A stretch of 64,000 bases of DNA from Mycobacterium sp. AZCC_0083 (GTDB lineage Bacteria > Actinomycetota > Actinomycetes > Mycobacteriales > Mycobacteriaceae), in contig NZ_JACHGP010000013.1 of the NCBI RefSeq assembly GCF_014202335.1, positions 178,849 through 242,848 on the forward strand, in the 5' to 3' direction. The position numbers and the translations under genes are program-made. The notes beneath the pieces are model-generated. The model saw only the letters and a program-made list of their open reading frames with translations. It was not told the origin of the DNA and did not search any database. Position 1 is the stretch's first letter, and each line of letters opens with the position of its first letter. Shown here piece after piece: positions 53,884 through 63,006 of the stretch.

Positions 53884-54290
53884 CGCGCGTGCCTGCGAAC
53901 ATCGCGGTGCCGCAAGGAATCACGGGACAGGATCTCTCGCGGATCGAGCATGGTGATCATGTCGACGCCGGGAGCGCAGATGCACACCGCGAGGAAGCGG
54001 CTCCATCCCATGGCATCCAAATTCCTCATTTGGTAGTGCACCACGTCACCTCCCGGCTCCCAGAATGCCTCGCCCGCAACGATTTCCCTTGGCGCCTCGC
54101 CCTCGATCTCGAAGAGGATCTTGCCCTCCAGCACGTAACCGAACACCGGCCCCGAATGTCGATGTGGATCCAGTCCGGCGTCCGCGGGGGGAAGCTCGAC
54201 GAGCTGTGTCATCGCGTGTGCACCCTCGGGGATCGGGGGCGGTGTGACGCACAGTAGGTCGGCGATCTTGGTGTTGCCTGCGGCGATCAT
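53880..54290 (-). CDS. Cupin-domain protein
   Basis: A 136-residue cupin. Metal-binding first motif PHRHSGPVFGYVLEG and second motif PGGDVVHYQMRN are visible. The long open frame upstream is a shadow of the MocR gene; ATG 54290 follows GGAG. An isomerase/dioxygenase or sensor role is possible. It overlaps the QOR gene by 4 bases. Confidence 0.85.
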   Translation of the reverse strand: MIAAGNTKIADLLCVTPPPIPEGAHAMTQLVELPPADAGLDPHRHSGPVFGYVLEGKILFEIEGEAPREIVAGEAFWEPGGDVVHYQMRNLDAMGWSRFLAVCICAPGVDMITMLDPREILSRDSLRHRDVRRHAR

Positions 54291-54358
54291 GTTCTCCACG
54301 CTAACTGCGGGATCGCACTCGTCGTGGGCCACTTGGATGCGGCGCGCGGGGGCCAGTT

Positions 54359-55732
54359 TCACGGCAGCAGCCGGATCAGGGCATCCACGGCTGCCGACCA
54401 CGAGCTGGGCGCTGGCGCCGCATACCCGATCACCACACCGTCGCGCACGCGCCCGATTTCTGGATGACGATACAGATCGAGGCCCTCCACGCCGAGCCGC
54501 CGCCATGGGAGTCGACGAGCCAGCGCGCTCTCGTCGCCACCGGCGAACTCGAGCATCACGTGCAGCCCCGCGGGCATCCCGGCTACGGTGGTCTTCGGCG
54601 ATGATCGGGCGACCGCTGCGACGAGTTGCTCACGGCGGCGCCGGTATTCGGCGCGCATCGTGCGGATGTGTCGGTCATAGGAGCCGGACGTGATGAACTC
54701 GGCCATCGCCAGCTGTTCGACGAAACCGGAGGTCTCCTCGGTTTCGCCCTTCTGCCGGACGACCGGTTCGACGAGTCGTTCCGGTAACACCAGCCAGCCG
54801 AGCCGAAGCCCCGGCGCCAGCGACTTGCTCGTCGTGCCCATGTAGATGACGTGCTCGGGATCGACGCCGTGCAGCGCACCGACGGGGCTGCGGTCGTAGC
54901 GAAACTCGCCGTCGTAATCGTCTTCGATGATCACGGAGCCGGTGCGCCTCGCCCAGTCGATGACCGCCGCGCGTCGGTCGGAATGCAGGGACATCCCGAG
55001 CGGGAACTGGTGTGACGGTGTCAGCAGTACCCCGCCCACCTCCGGCATGTGCCCGAGCGCCGTGACGTCGGCACCGCAGGAATCGACTGTCATTGGGGGG
55101 CAACGCATCCCCGCCCCGGTGATCGATGCCCTCTGCGCGGGCAGGCCGAACTCCTCGACGGCCACGGCGGTGACCCCGGCGCCTGCCAGTGCACCGGCGA
55201 CGAGGCGCAGTCCTTCAGCCGCCCCGGTGCACACGATGATGTTGCACGGCTGGGCCCGAACTCCCCGCGCGCGAGCGAGGTACTGGGCAAGGGCGTGGCG
55301 GAGTTCCGGTCGGCCATGCGGGTCGGCGTAGCCGAACGCCTCGAAGGGTGCGGCCTTCAGCGCGCGGGTGACCGCGCGGCTCCACTCGATGCGTGGGAAC
55401 GACGACAGGTCCGGATGACCAGGCCGCAAGTCGTGGTCCAATCGGCGCGACGACGGTCGCTTGGCCGGTGCGGCGACCGACCGGACGGCCTCGGCCGCGC
55501 GTTGGGAGACCAGTGTGCTCGAGCCGTGTTGTGCGGTCAGCCAGCCTTCGGCGATGAGCTCGGCGTATGCGCGCGCCACGGTGTTTCTCGCGACGCCGAG
55601 GTCGGCGGCAAGCGCGCGGCTCGACGGCAACCGGGTCCCAGGCACCAACCGCCCCGTGCGGATCGCGTCGCGGATGGCGTCCATGACACTGTCGCGAACC
55701 CTGCCGCCGGGGCGATCCAGGTGCAGATCCAC
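54359..55732 (-). CDS. MocR/PdxR-type GntR regulator with aminotransferase domain
   Basis: The 457-residue protein fuses a GntR winged helix (RVRDSVMDAIRDAIRTGRLV, ARNTVARAYAELIAEGWLTA) with a class-I PLP aminotransferase-like domain (EDDYDGEFRYD; PLP Lys in GTTSKSLAPGLRLGWL). Such regulators sense pyridoxal phosphate or amino compounds. GTG 55732 lies one base after the XRE stop, so it is co-transcribed with the HTH gene upstream. It is upstream of the cupin/QOR/HD unit. Confidence 0.92.
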   Translation of the reverse strand: MDLHLDRPGGRVRDSVMDAIRDAIRTGRLVPGTRLPSSRALAADLGVARNTVARAYAELIAEGWLTAQHGSSTLVSQRAAEAVRSVAAPAKRPSSRRLDHDLRPGHPDLSSFPRIEWSRAVTRALKAAPFEAFGYADPHGRPELRHALAQYLARARGVRAQPCNIIVCTGAAEGLRLVAGALAGAGVTAVAVEEFGLPAQRASITGAGMRCPPMTVDSCGADVTALGHMPEVGGVLLTPSHQFPLGMSLHSDRRAAVIDWARRTGSVIIEDDYDGEFRYDRSPVGALHGVDPEHVIYMGTTSKSLAPGLRLGWLVLPERLVEPVVRQKGETEETSGFVEQLAMAEFITSGSYDRHIRTMRAEYRRRREQLVAAVARSSPKTTVAGMPAGLHVMLEFAGGDESALARRLPWRRLGVEGLDLYRHPEIGRVRDGVVIGYAAPAPSSWSAAVDALIRLLP

Positions 55733-55733
55733 G

Positions 55734-56540
55734 TCAGCCCCCGCGGAGTGCCTCGAGCGCCGCGGCCGTTGGGCTACCGGGCTCGGCGCGATAGGTCAGC
55801 AGATGCTGCCCGCCGGAGTGCGGGATGTTGAGTCTGTTGCGGTGCAGGTACAGATCACCCACCTTCGGGTGCCGCATGTGGATGACGCCGACTCGATATC
55901 CGACGTCCGCCCGCGCCCACAGTTCGCGGAATCGGGCACTGGCCGCCGACAACTCGTCGATCACGGATCGCAGCCGGGGATCGTCGGGGTCGTCGACGGC
56001 CGCCTCGCGTAGACCGCTCACCGCGACGTCGGTCGCTTCGTCCCAATCCACGTACCGGTCACGCGCGGTGGGCTCCACGAAGCGCCAGAGCAAGAAGTTC
56101 TGACCAGGCTCGAAACCCGCCGAGAGCGCGCGTGCGAGCGAATTTGCAGCCAACACGTCAAGGCATCTGCTGGCCACCACCGCAGGCATGCCGAACTGCT
56201 CGATCAGCTCGTCGACGCCATCAGCGACGGTCTCGACACGAACGTGGTCGCGGCGGTTGCCCGCGGCATTGGCCAACTGATGCAGATACGCCGTCGCCTG
56301 GACGTCGAGCAGCAGGACCCGCGCCAGCGCATCGAGGATCTGGGCCGACGGATTCTTGTCGCGGCCCTGCTCGAGGCGCAGGTAGTACTCGGAGCTGATA
56401 CCCGCCAACGTCGCCAGCTCCTCGCGGCGCAAGCCCCGCACCCGTCGCCGCGCGCCTGCGACCAGTCCGACGTCGTCGGGCTGGACCTGACCGCGCCTGG
56501 CGCGGAGGTAGTCGCCTAGGTCGTTACCGTCCGTGGCCAT
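55734..56540 (-). CDS. Helix-turn-helix regulator with MmyB-like ligand-binding domain
   Basis: A 268-residue XRE regulator: HTH region VRGLRREELATLAGISSEYY, then LRLEQGRDKNPSAQILDALA, and a C-terminal MmyB-like (PAS-like) domain with HMRHPKVGDLYLHRNRL and HSGGQHLLTYRAEPGSPTAAAL. These regulators control divergent dehydrogenase/hydrolase genes. It faces the hydrolase operon starting at 56658 with 117 bases between and is probably its regulator. Confidence 0.9.
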   Translation of the reverse strand: MATDGNDLGDYLRARRGQVQPDDVGLVAGARRRVRGLRREELATLAGISSEYYLRLEQGRDKNPSAQILDALARVLLLDVQATAYLHQLANAAGNRRDHVRVETVADGVDELIEQFGMPAVVASRCLDVLAANSLARALSAGFEPGQNFLLWRFVEPTARDRYVDWDEATDVAVSGLREAAVDDPDDPRLRSVIDELSAASARFRELWARADVGYRVGVIHMRHPKVGDLYLHRNRLNIPHSGGQHLLTYRAEPGSPTAAALEALRGG

Positions 56541-56657
56541 CCCACGAGCCTAAGACTGTTCCTCCCACTACCAGGGTCATTGCGGTCTCCCCTTCTTGGA
56601 CGCGGTGGGCCCATCGTCGATGTTGTGCCGGTTGCAGACGCAGGGAAGGAGACAGAA

Positions 56658-57566
56658 ATGGTGCAGCGACAGAACGTCGAGTTCGCCGTCGAAGGCGATG
56701 TGACCCTGCGGGGCTGGTTGTTCGTCCCCGACGGTGCCGGACCGCATCCGGCGATCACGATGGCGCACGGATTCGCAGGCGTGAAGGAGCACGGGCTCGA
56801 GCGATTCGCGAGGGCTTTCGCCGACGCGGGATTCGTCGTGCTGGTGCATGATCACCGCGGTTTCGGCGCCAGCGACGGCTCGCCGCGCTGCGACATCGAC
56901 CCGTGGGTGCAGATCGCCGACTGGCGACGGGCGATCTCCTTCCTGGAGAGCCAACCCTTCGTCGATCCCGCCCGGATCGGCCTGTGGGGCAGCAGCTACG
57001 CCGGCGGCCACGCGATCGTCCTTGGGGCGACCGACCGGCGGCTGCGCGCCGTGGTCGCCCAGGTGCCCACGATCAGCGGCTATCAGCAGAGCCAGCGGCG
57101 CGTGGCCCCCGACCAGGTTGCCGAGTTGGAGGCGGCGTTCGCCGACGACGAGCGGAGCCAGTTCCGTGGCGGCCAACTGGCCACCCAGGCCGTGGTCAGC
57201 GCAGATCCCGCGGTGCGGGCCGCGTACCGCGCGCCAGATGCGATCGCGTTCTACGACCAGCCCGCACCCGCCGGGGTCTGGGACAACGTCGTCACGTTGC
57301 GCTCCACCCGGGCCGCGCGCATGTACGAGCCGGGTACCTGGATTTCACGGGTGTCCCCCACACCGCTGCTGATGGTCGTGGGCCTGCACGACACCATCAC
57401 CTTGACCGACCTCGCCCTTGGCGCCTACGAGGCGGCGCTGCAGCCCAAGAAACTGGTCACCATCGACGGTGGCCACTTCGACCCGTACGTGTCGCAATTC
57501 GCCCAGGCGAGCGGCGCCGCGGTCGCATGGTTCACCGAACACCTCGCCGTGCGCGAAAACCACTGA
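56658..57566 (+). CDS. Alpha/beta hydrolase (DLH/acetyl-xylan-esterase-like)
   Basis: A 302-residue hydrolase: oxyanion region MAHGFAGVKEHGLE, nucleophile WGSSYAGGHAIVLG, acid region VGLHDTITL and catalytic His in IDGGHFDPY. ATG 56658 follows GAAGGAGA. First gene of a five-gene plus-strand operon; 17 bases separate it from the next. Confidence 0.9.
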   Translation: MVQRQNVEFAVEGDVTLRGWLFVPDGAGPHPAITMAHGFAGVKEHGLERFARAFADAGFVVLVHDHRGFGASDGSPRCDIDPWVQIADWRRAISFLESQPFVDPARIGLWGSSYAGGHAIVLGATDRRLRAVVAQVPTISGYQQSQRRVAPDQVAELEAAFADDERSQFRGGQLATQAVVSADPAVRAAYRAPDAIAFYDQPAPAGVWDNVVTLRSTRAARMYEPGTWISRVSPTPLLMVVGLHDTITLTDLALGAYEAALQPKKLVTIDGGHFDPYVSQFAQASGAAVAWFTEHLAVRENH

Positions 57567-57583
57567 ATCCGAAGGGAACAACC

Positions 57584-58882
57584 ATGTCCGAGTTGCACTA
57601 CGACGTTCTGGTCCACGACGGGCTGCGGCGCCACCGCGAGCAGCGCCTGCCCGACGGCAGCCCGATCATCTCCTCCCCGGTCTCCACGACGCTCGTCTAC
57701 GGCGAGCACGACGCCGTCCTCGTTGATCCGCCGATGACTTATGAGCAGGTGCAACGGGTCGGCGACTGGATCGAGCGCTCCGGCAAGCACCTGACGGCCG
57801 TGTACGCGACGCATGGGCACGGTGACCACTGGTTCGGCACCGACCTTCTGCTGCAACGGTTTCCCGACGCCGTCCCGTACGCGACCGACGGGACGATCGC
57901 GATGATGCATCAGCAGGGCACTGCCGGCCGCGCCGAGATGTGGGACGTCGACTTCCCCGACCAGATTCCTCCCAGCCCCGTGACCTATCGAACCGTTCCC
58001 GCCGACGGCATCGAACTGGAAGGCCACCGACTGCTGGCCGTCGAGGTCGGCCACACCGACACCGACGACACGACGGTGCTGCACGTGCCGTCCATCGGGC
58101 TGGTCGTCGCAGGCGACGTCGCCTACAACGGTGTGCATCAGTATCTGCTGGAAAGCGCGCACGGCGGTATTGAATCCTGGCTCGCCGCACTGGACAAGGT
58201 CGCCGCACTGCAGCCGCGAGCCGTCATCGCCGGACACAAGAACAAGGACCTGCCCGACGATCCGGCCATCATCGAGCGGACCCGCGAGTACCTGCTCAAC
58301 GCGCGCCGGCTCCTCGACGAAAAGCCGAGCCCGCGTGAGTACTTCGACCAGATCACCGCGCTGTACCCGGACCACCTCAATGTCGGCCCGGTCTGGTACA
58401 GCGCCGTCGCGCTACTACCGGAACCACCCAGCGCCTCCTCGGTCGCCGACGAAGTCACCAGTTGGTTCTTCGACGACTATCTGGCCACCTGGATCGGCGT
58501 GGGTGCCGGAACGATCCAGCGCGGGCCCGAATTCATCCTCGACTACTGGTCCGCGCCGCTGCATTGGAGCGACGAAGACGTCAACCAGTGGTTTATGGAC
58601 GGGCCTGCCGTGGTCGGCGCCCTGCAGCAGCTGCACGGCCGACTGCGTGACGCGGGCTACGCACACACCGCGGTACCAGACTGGCGGGTTCGGGTGTACC
58701 ACGACGACGGTGCGGCGATCGAGGTGATCTGGTCACGTCAACGGGCCGACGGAACCGAGATCGAAAGGATAGCCGCGCATTTCGAGGTGGCACGCGGGCC
58801 ACGGGGATGGCGCATCGTCGGCATCCAGGCCGTATCGACACCCAGTGACTCACTCAACAACGTATGGCTGGAGACGAAATGA
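57584..58882 (+). CDS. Metallo-beta-lactamase-fold hydrolase fused to an NTF2/SnoaL-like domain
   Basis: The 432-residue protein starts at ATG 57584 (GAAGGGA upstream). Residues 1-290 are an MBL domain: THGHGDHWFGTD, EVGHTDTDDTT, VVAGDVAYNGVHQYL and IAGHKNKDLPD. The C-terminal part from about 300 (DDYLATWIGVGAGTIQRGPE on) looks like an NTF2/SnoaL fold ending GPRGWRIVGIQAVST. A paralogue without this tail is three genes on. Substrate unknown; lactonase or hydrolase is inferred. Confidence 0.85.
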   Translation: MSELHYDVLVHDGLRRHREQRLPDGSPIISSPVSTTLVYGEHDAVLVDPPMTYEQVQRVGDWIERSGKHLTAVYATHGHGDHWFGTDLLLQRFPDAVPYATDGTIAMMHQQGTAGRAEMWDVDFPDQIPPSPVTYRTVPADGIELEGHRLLAVEVGHTDTDDTTVLHVPSIGLVVAGDVAYNGVHQYLLESAHGGIESWLAALDKVAALQPRAVIAGHKNKDLPDDPAIIERTREYLLNARRLLDEKPSPREYFDQITALYPDHLNVGPVWYSAVALLPEPPSASSVADEVTSWFFDDYLATWIGVGAGTIQRGPEFILDYWSAPLHWSDEDVNQWFMDGPAVVGALQQLHGRLRDAGYAHTAVPDWRVRVYHDDGAAIEVIWSRQRADGTEIERIAAHFEVARGPRGWRIVGIQAVSTPSDSLNNVWLETK

Positions 58883-59601
58883 TCATCGACCCCACAGATC
58901 TCGACCCGACGTCGAGCTACAAACTTCTCATCGGTAGCGTGCTGCCCCGCGCCATCGCCTGGGTGAGCACCAGCTCAGCGGCCGGAGTCGGAAACATTGC
59001 CCCGATATCGTTCTTCACGGTCGTCGGCAGGTTCCCACCGGTGCTGTCGATAACCCTGCAACCGCGGGCCGACGGCGAGACGCTCAAGGACACCTTCGTC
59101 AACATCCGCGACACCAACGAATTCGTGGTGAACATCGCCACGATCGGTCAGGCCGATGCGGTACATCGCTCGGCCTACGAATTCGGCACCGACGTCGACG
59201 AATTCGAGGCACTCGGGCTGGAGAAGGCTGCTTCCGAAACCATCTCGGCTCCGCGGATCGCCGGTGCGCCCATCTCCTTCGAGTGCGTCGTCGACCGCAT
59301 CATCCCGATGCCGCCGCTGCCCGACCACGTCGTGTGGGGCCGCGTGAAGCGCATCCACATCCGTGACGATCTCTACCTGCCCAACGGGCGCATCGACATC
59401 GGCGCGTTGGGAGTGTTCGGCCGGCTCGCCGGCGAATACACCCTCGTCGACAACATCTTCAGCACGCCGCTGCCCGACGAGCTCGTCGATTCCCTCGGCT
59501 CGCAGCGCGCCGCACGGCTCGATGAGCGTGCCACCGACTACTCGCCCATCGACACGGCCGAATGGTCACCGTCGGGCTCGACTCTGACGGTGGCGAAATG
59601 A
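58879..59601 (+). CDS. Flavin reductase-like FMN-binding protein
   Basis: A 240-residue flavin-reductase-fold protein with YKLLIGSVLPRAIAWVSTSS, NIAPISFFTVVGRFPPVLSI and NEFVVNIATIGQ. It starts in an ATGA overlap with the MBL fusion gene. It may supply reduced flavin or reduce a substrate directly; there is no partner monooxygenase in this operon. Confidence 0.88.
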   Translation: MIIDPTDLDPTSSYKLLIGSVLPRAIAWVSTSSAAGVGNIAPISFFTVVGRFPPVLSITLQPRADGETLKDTFVNIRDTNEFVVNIATIGQADAVHRSAYEFGTDVDEFEALGLEKAASETISAPRIAGAPISFECVVDRIIPMPPLPDHVVWGRVKRIHIRDDLYLPNGRIDIGALGVFGRLAGEYTLVDNIFSTPLPDELVDSLGSQRAARLDERATDYSPIDTAEWSPSGSTLTVAK

Positions 59602-60416
59602 CCACGCCAGGTGCGCCCACGCTCTTGCTGATCCACGGCTTCCTCGACGACGCGTCGGTGTGGGATGGCCTGGTCGAGTCGCTCGGGGGTGAGGTCGGCG
59701 CCGTGCGCTACGACTTGCCGGGGTTCGGCAACCGCAGCGGGTCGATCGCCGAAGCGCTTGGCACGACGCTGGATTCGCTCGCCGATGAGGCCAGCGACGT
59801 CGTCGGTGGGATCGACGGACCGGTGATCGTGGTCGGCCAGAGCCTCGGCACACAGATCGCCGAGCTCGTCGCCTCGCGGCACCCCGACAAGGTTCACGGG
59901 CTGGTGCTGATCATCCCGGTACCGCTGGGCGGTACTCGGCTGCCCGACGAGGTGGTCGCGCCGTTCGGCGCCCTCGGTGGTGACCGCGTTGCGGGCCGCC
60001 GCGTGCGGGCGCAGCTGTCGCCGCACATGAGCGAGGAACTGCTCGATCGGCTCGCGGACATCGGGGTGCCCGTCTCGGCCGACGTCACCGCCCACTACGC
60101 CGACATGTGGAACACGGGGGTTCGCACCGCGCCTACGATGAGCGCATTCGACGGCCCCGTGCTCATCATCCGCGGCGGCGCCGACGGCTTCGTCAACCAG
60201 CAGCTCGTCGATGCGATCACCCCGCGCTTTCACCAGGTGGAAGTCAAAGTCCTTGACATGGGCGGCCACTGGGTACACGTCGAATGCCCCGGCGCAGTGG
60301 CGACGATGATCCTGGACTTCGCCGACTCGGTCACATTTCCCCCCGTCGCTTCGCTCGCCCCGGTCACATTTCCCCCCGTCGCTTCGCTCGCCCCGGTCTC
60401 GCAGGTGACGACATGA
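59598..60416 (+). CDS. Alpha/beta hydrolase with tandem 11-residue repeat near the C-terminus
   Basis: A 272-residue hydrolase: oxyanion HGFLDDASVWDGL, nucleophile GQSLGTQIAELV, late His in MGGHWVHVECPG. ATG 59598 overlaps the preceding stop. After the catalytic domain two identical copies of VTFPPVASLAP end the protein, encoded by a 33-bp tandem duplication (60329-60394). Whether this tail is functional is doubtful. Confidence 0.87.
   Translation: MTTPGAPTLLLIHGFLDDASVWDGLVESLGGEVGAVRYDLPGFGNRSGSIAEALGTTLDSLADEASDVVGGIDGPVIVVGQSLGTQIAELVASRHPDKVHGLVLIIPVPLGGTRLPDEVVAPFGALGGDRVAGRRVRAQLSPHMSEELLDRLADIGVPVSADVTAHYADMWNTGVRTAPTMSAFDGPVLIIRGGADGFVNQQLVDAITPRFHQVEVKVLDMGGHWVHVECPGAVATMILDFADSVTFPPVASLAPVTFPPVASLAPVSQVTT
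60329..60394 (+). repeat. Perfect 33-bp tandem duplication
   Basis: The unit beginning GGTCACATTTCC occurs at 60329-60361 and again without change at 60362-60394, and GGTC follows. It is in frame (11 residues) and lies in the 3' end of the hydrolase gene. It contains the short CGCTTCGCTCGCCCC tract often found at gene ends in fast-growing mycobacteria. Confidence 0.9.
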
Positions 60417-61294
60417 GCCGGCAGCTGCGGCACGAGGTCTTCGTCACGGCGCAGATTCCGCAGTCCGGGCGCGGACCGCTACCCGACGGCAGTACCCGGA
60501 TGTGGTCACCGATCACCTCCACGTTGATCATGGGACGACGCGACGCGGTACTCGTCGACCCGCCTCTGACCACTGTGCAGGCCGCCGACGTCGGCGATTG
60601 GATCGCGGCATCGGGGCGCGAACTGCGTCAGATCTACGTCACCCACGGCCATGGCGATCACTGGTTCGGTGCCATACCGCTGCTGGACAGATTCCCCGGC
60701 GCGACGGTGCGGGCCACGAATGGCACCGCCAAGATGATGGCGGCGCAGAACGATCCACGGTTCCGTTCCGACTTCTGGGATCTGGTGTTTCCCGGGCAGC
60801 TACCCGTCGGCGATGTCGACGTGAACGTCGTCGACGAGCGTGGCTTCGACCTGGAGGGCGTTGCCCTCGTTCCGGTCGACGCCGGCCACACCGACACCGA
60901 CGATACGACGATGCTGCACGTGCCCGAGATGGGTCTGCTCGTCGCGGGAGACGTCGTCTACAACGGGGTGCACCAGTACTTGACGGAATCCGGCGGCGCA
61001 GCGGGTATCGACCAGTGGCTCGCCGCCCTCGATACCGCCGAGGCGCTGAACCCCGCAACGGTCATCGCCGGTCACAAGGATCCCCGCGCCTACGACAACC
61101 CATCCCAGATTCAAGCGACGCGGCGCTATCTCACCGACGCGCGCCGTCTGCTGTCGTCTTCGGGATCCGCTCAGGAGTTCTACGACGAGATGCTGCGTCT
61201 GCACCCCAACCGGATCAACCCCGGCGCGCTGTGGGGTGCGGCCATCACGTTGTTCCCGACGGCTCGCGCAGACTTCTCTTCATCTGTGGGCTGA
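60413..61294 (+). CDS. Metallo-beta-lactamase-fold hydrolase
   Basis: A 293-residue MBL protein with THGHGDHWFGAI, DAGHTDTDDTTMLHV, LVAGDVVYNGVHQYL and IAGHKDPRAYD. It is the single-domain paralogue of the protein at 57584, with the same motif order. ATG overlaps the preceding stop. It ends the operon; the groEL1 terminator follows. Confidence 0.9.
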   Translation: MSRQLRHEVFVTAQIPQSGRGPLPDGSTRMWSPITSTLIMGRRDAVLVDPPLTTVQAADVGDWIAASGRELRQIYVTHGHGDHWFGAIPLLDRFPGATVRATNGTAKMMAAQNDPRFRSDFWDLVFPGQLPVGDVDVNVVDERGFDLEGVALVPVDAGHTDTDDTTMLHVPEMGLLVAGDVVYNGVHQYLTESGGAAGIDQWLAALDTAEALNPATVIAGHKDPRAYDNPSQIQATRRYLTDARRLLSSSGSAQEFYDEMLRLHPNRINPGALWGAAITLFPTARADFSSSVG

Positions 61295-61300
61295 CGAAAA

Positions 61301-61328
61301 CGCCCCCGGCCCAACGGGACCGGGGGCG
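61301..61328 (-). terminator. Intrinsic terminator of groEL1
   Basis: CGCCCCCGG (61301-61309) pairs perfectly with CCGGGGGCG (61320-61328) around a 10-base loop; on the minus strand TTTT follows the stem (complement of AAAA at 61297-61300). It sits 18 bases after the groEL1 stop and probably also blocks the convergent MBL operon. Confidence 0.88.
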
Positions 61329-61346
61329 CGTTCCGTGCAGTACTGC

Positions 61347-62966
61347 CTAGTGAGAGTGGCCGTGACCGCCGTGGCCGTGGTCCGGCTCCTCGGCCGGCTT
61401 GTCCACAATCGCGGTCTCGGTGGTGAGGATCATCCGCGCCACCGATGCGGCGTTGAGCACCGCGGAGCGGGTGACCTTGACGGGGTCGACGACACCGTCG
61501 GCGAGCAGGTCGCCGTACGTCAGCGTCGCCGCGTTGAAGCCCTGCCCGTTGGACAGCTCCGACACCTTGTTGACCACTACGGAGCCATCCAGCCCCGCGT
61601 TGGTGGCGATCCAGTACAGCGGCGCGGACAGCGCGGAGGCGAACACGTCGACACCAGTTGCCTCGTCGCCCTTCAGCGACTCCTTGAGCGCCTTGAGCAC
61701 CGAACCGGCCTGAACGAGGGCGGCGCCACCGCCGGTGACGATGCCCTCCTCGACTGCAGCCTTCGCGGCGGAGACGGCGTCCTCGACGGCCTCCTTGCGC
61801 TTCTTCAGGTCGGTCTCGGTGGCCGCACCAACCTTGATGACCGCGACGCCGCCGGACAGCTTCGCCAGCCGCTCTTCGAGCTTCTCTCGGTCCCAATCGG
61901 AGTCGGTGGCCTCGATCTCGGCCCGCAGTTGCGACTTGCGTCCCTCGATGGCGTCCTTGGTACCGCCGCCGTCGACGAGCACGGTGCTGTCCTTGCTGAC
62001 GACCACGCGCCGGGCGGTGCCGAGCACGTCGAGGCCGACCTCGCGCAGGACCAGACCGACGTCGGGGTTGACCACCTGGCCGCCGGTCACGACGGCGAGA
62101 TCGTCGAGGAACGCCTTGCGGCGGTCACCGAAGAACGGTGCCTTGACTGCGACGGCCTTGAGCGTCTTGCGAATGGCGTTGACCACCAACGTGGAGAGAG
62201 CCTCTCCCTCGACGTCCTCGGCGATGATCAGCAGCGGCTTGCCCGACTCGGCGATCTTCTCCAGCAGCGGCAGCACGTCGGGCAGCGAGCTGATCTTCTC
62301 GCGGTGCAGCAACACCAGCGCGTCCTCGAGCACCGCTTCCTGCGAGTCGAAGTCGGTGATGAAGTACGCCGAGATGAAGCCCTTGTCGAAGCCGACGCCC
62401 TCGGTCACCTCGAGCTCGGTGTTCAGCGTCGAGGACTCCTCGACGGTGACGACGCCATCGGTGCCGACCTTGGTCATCGCCTCACCGACGAGTGCACCGA
62501 TCACTTCGTCACGCGACGACACGGTGGCGACCTGGGCGATGCCGTTCTGGTCCTTGATCGGCGTTGCGGCCGCCAGCAGTGCCTCTGACACCGCGTCGGC
62601 GGCCTTGGCGATGCCAAGACCCAGCTCGATGGGGTTGGCGCCAGCGGCCACGTTGCGCAGGCCTGCCTTGATGATCGCCTGTGCCAGCACGGTGGCGGTG
62701 GTGGTGCCGTCGCCCGCGACGTCGTTGGTCTTCGTCGCCACGGACTTGACCAGCTGTGCGCCCAGGTTCTCGAAGGGGTCTTCGAGGTCGATCTCGCGCG
62801 CGATGGTGACACCGTCGTTCGTCACCACCGGGCCGCCGTAGGCCTTGGCCAGCACCACGTGGCGCCCGCGGGGCCCCAGCGTTATGCGGACCGCATCGGC
62901 GAGCTTGTCGACGCCGGCTTCCATCGCCCGGCGCGCAGTCTCGTTGAACTCAATCTGCTTGCTCAT
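61347..62966 (-). CDS. groEL1: 60-kDa chaperonin 1 with histidine-rich tail (GroEL1)
   Basis: A 539-residue type-I chaperonin subunit. ATP-binding sequence DGTTTATVLAQAI and apical and equatorial segments are standard. The C-terminus is DHGHGGHGHSH instead of the GGM repeat, marking it as Cpn60.1 (GroEL1), which in mycobacteria aids mycolate/biofilm-related folding. It is downstream of groES and shares the CIRCE-controlled transcript. Orthologue of Rv3417c. Confidence 0.98.
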   Translation of the reverse strand: MSKQIEFNETARRAMEAGVDKLADAVRITLGPRGRHVVLAKAYGGPVVTNDGVTIAREIDLEDPFENLGAQLVKSVATKTNDVAGDGTTTATVLAQAIIKAGLRNVAAGANPIELGLGIAKAADAVSEALLAAATPIKDQNGIAQVATVSSRDEVIGALVGEAMTKVGTDGVVTVEESSTLNTELEVTEGVGFDKGFISAYFITDFDSQEAVLEDALVLLHREKISSLPDVLPLLEKIAESGKPLLIIAEDVEGEALSTLVVNAIRKTLKAVAVKAPFFGDRRKAFLDDLAVVTGGQVVNPDVGLVLREVGLDVLGTARRVVVSKDSTVLVDGGGTKDAIEGRKSQLRAEIEATDSDWDREKLEERLAKLSGGVAVIKVGAATETDLKKRKEAVEDAVSAAKAAVEEGIVTGGGAALVQAGSVLKALKESLKGDEATGVDVFASALSAPLYWIATNAGLDGSVVVNKVSELSNGQGFNAATLTYGDLLADGVVDPVKVTRSAVLNAASVARMILTTETAIVDKPAEEPDHGHGGHGHSH

Positions 62967-63006
62967 GAATGTACTTTCTGACTACGTAGTCGAGATACAA
63001 CGCATG

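Noticed and set aside
48326..61294. Prophage or genomic island
   Set aside because: No integrase, phage structural gene, tRNA or direct-repeat borders were found, and composition looks like the rest.
61236..62588. A 450-codon frame opposite groEL1
   Set aside because: Antisense shadow; composition is typical of complement frames.
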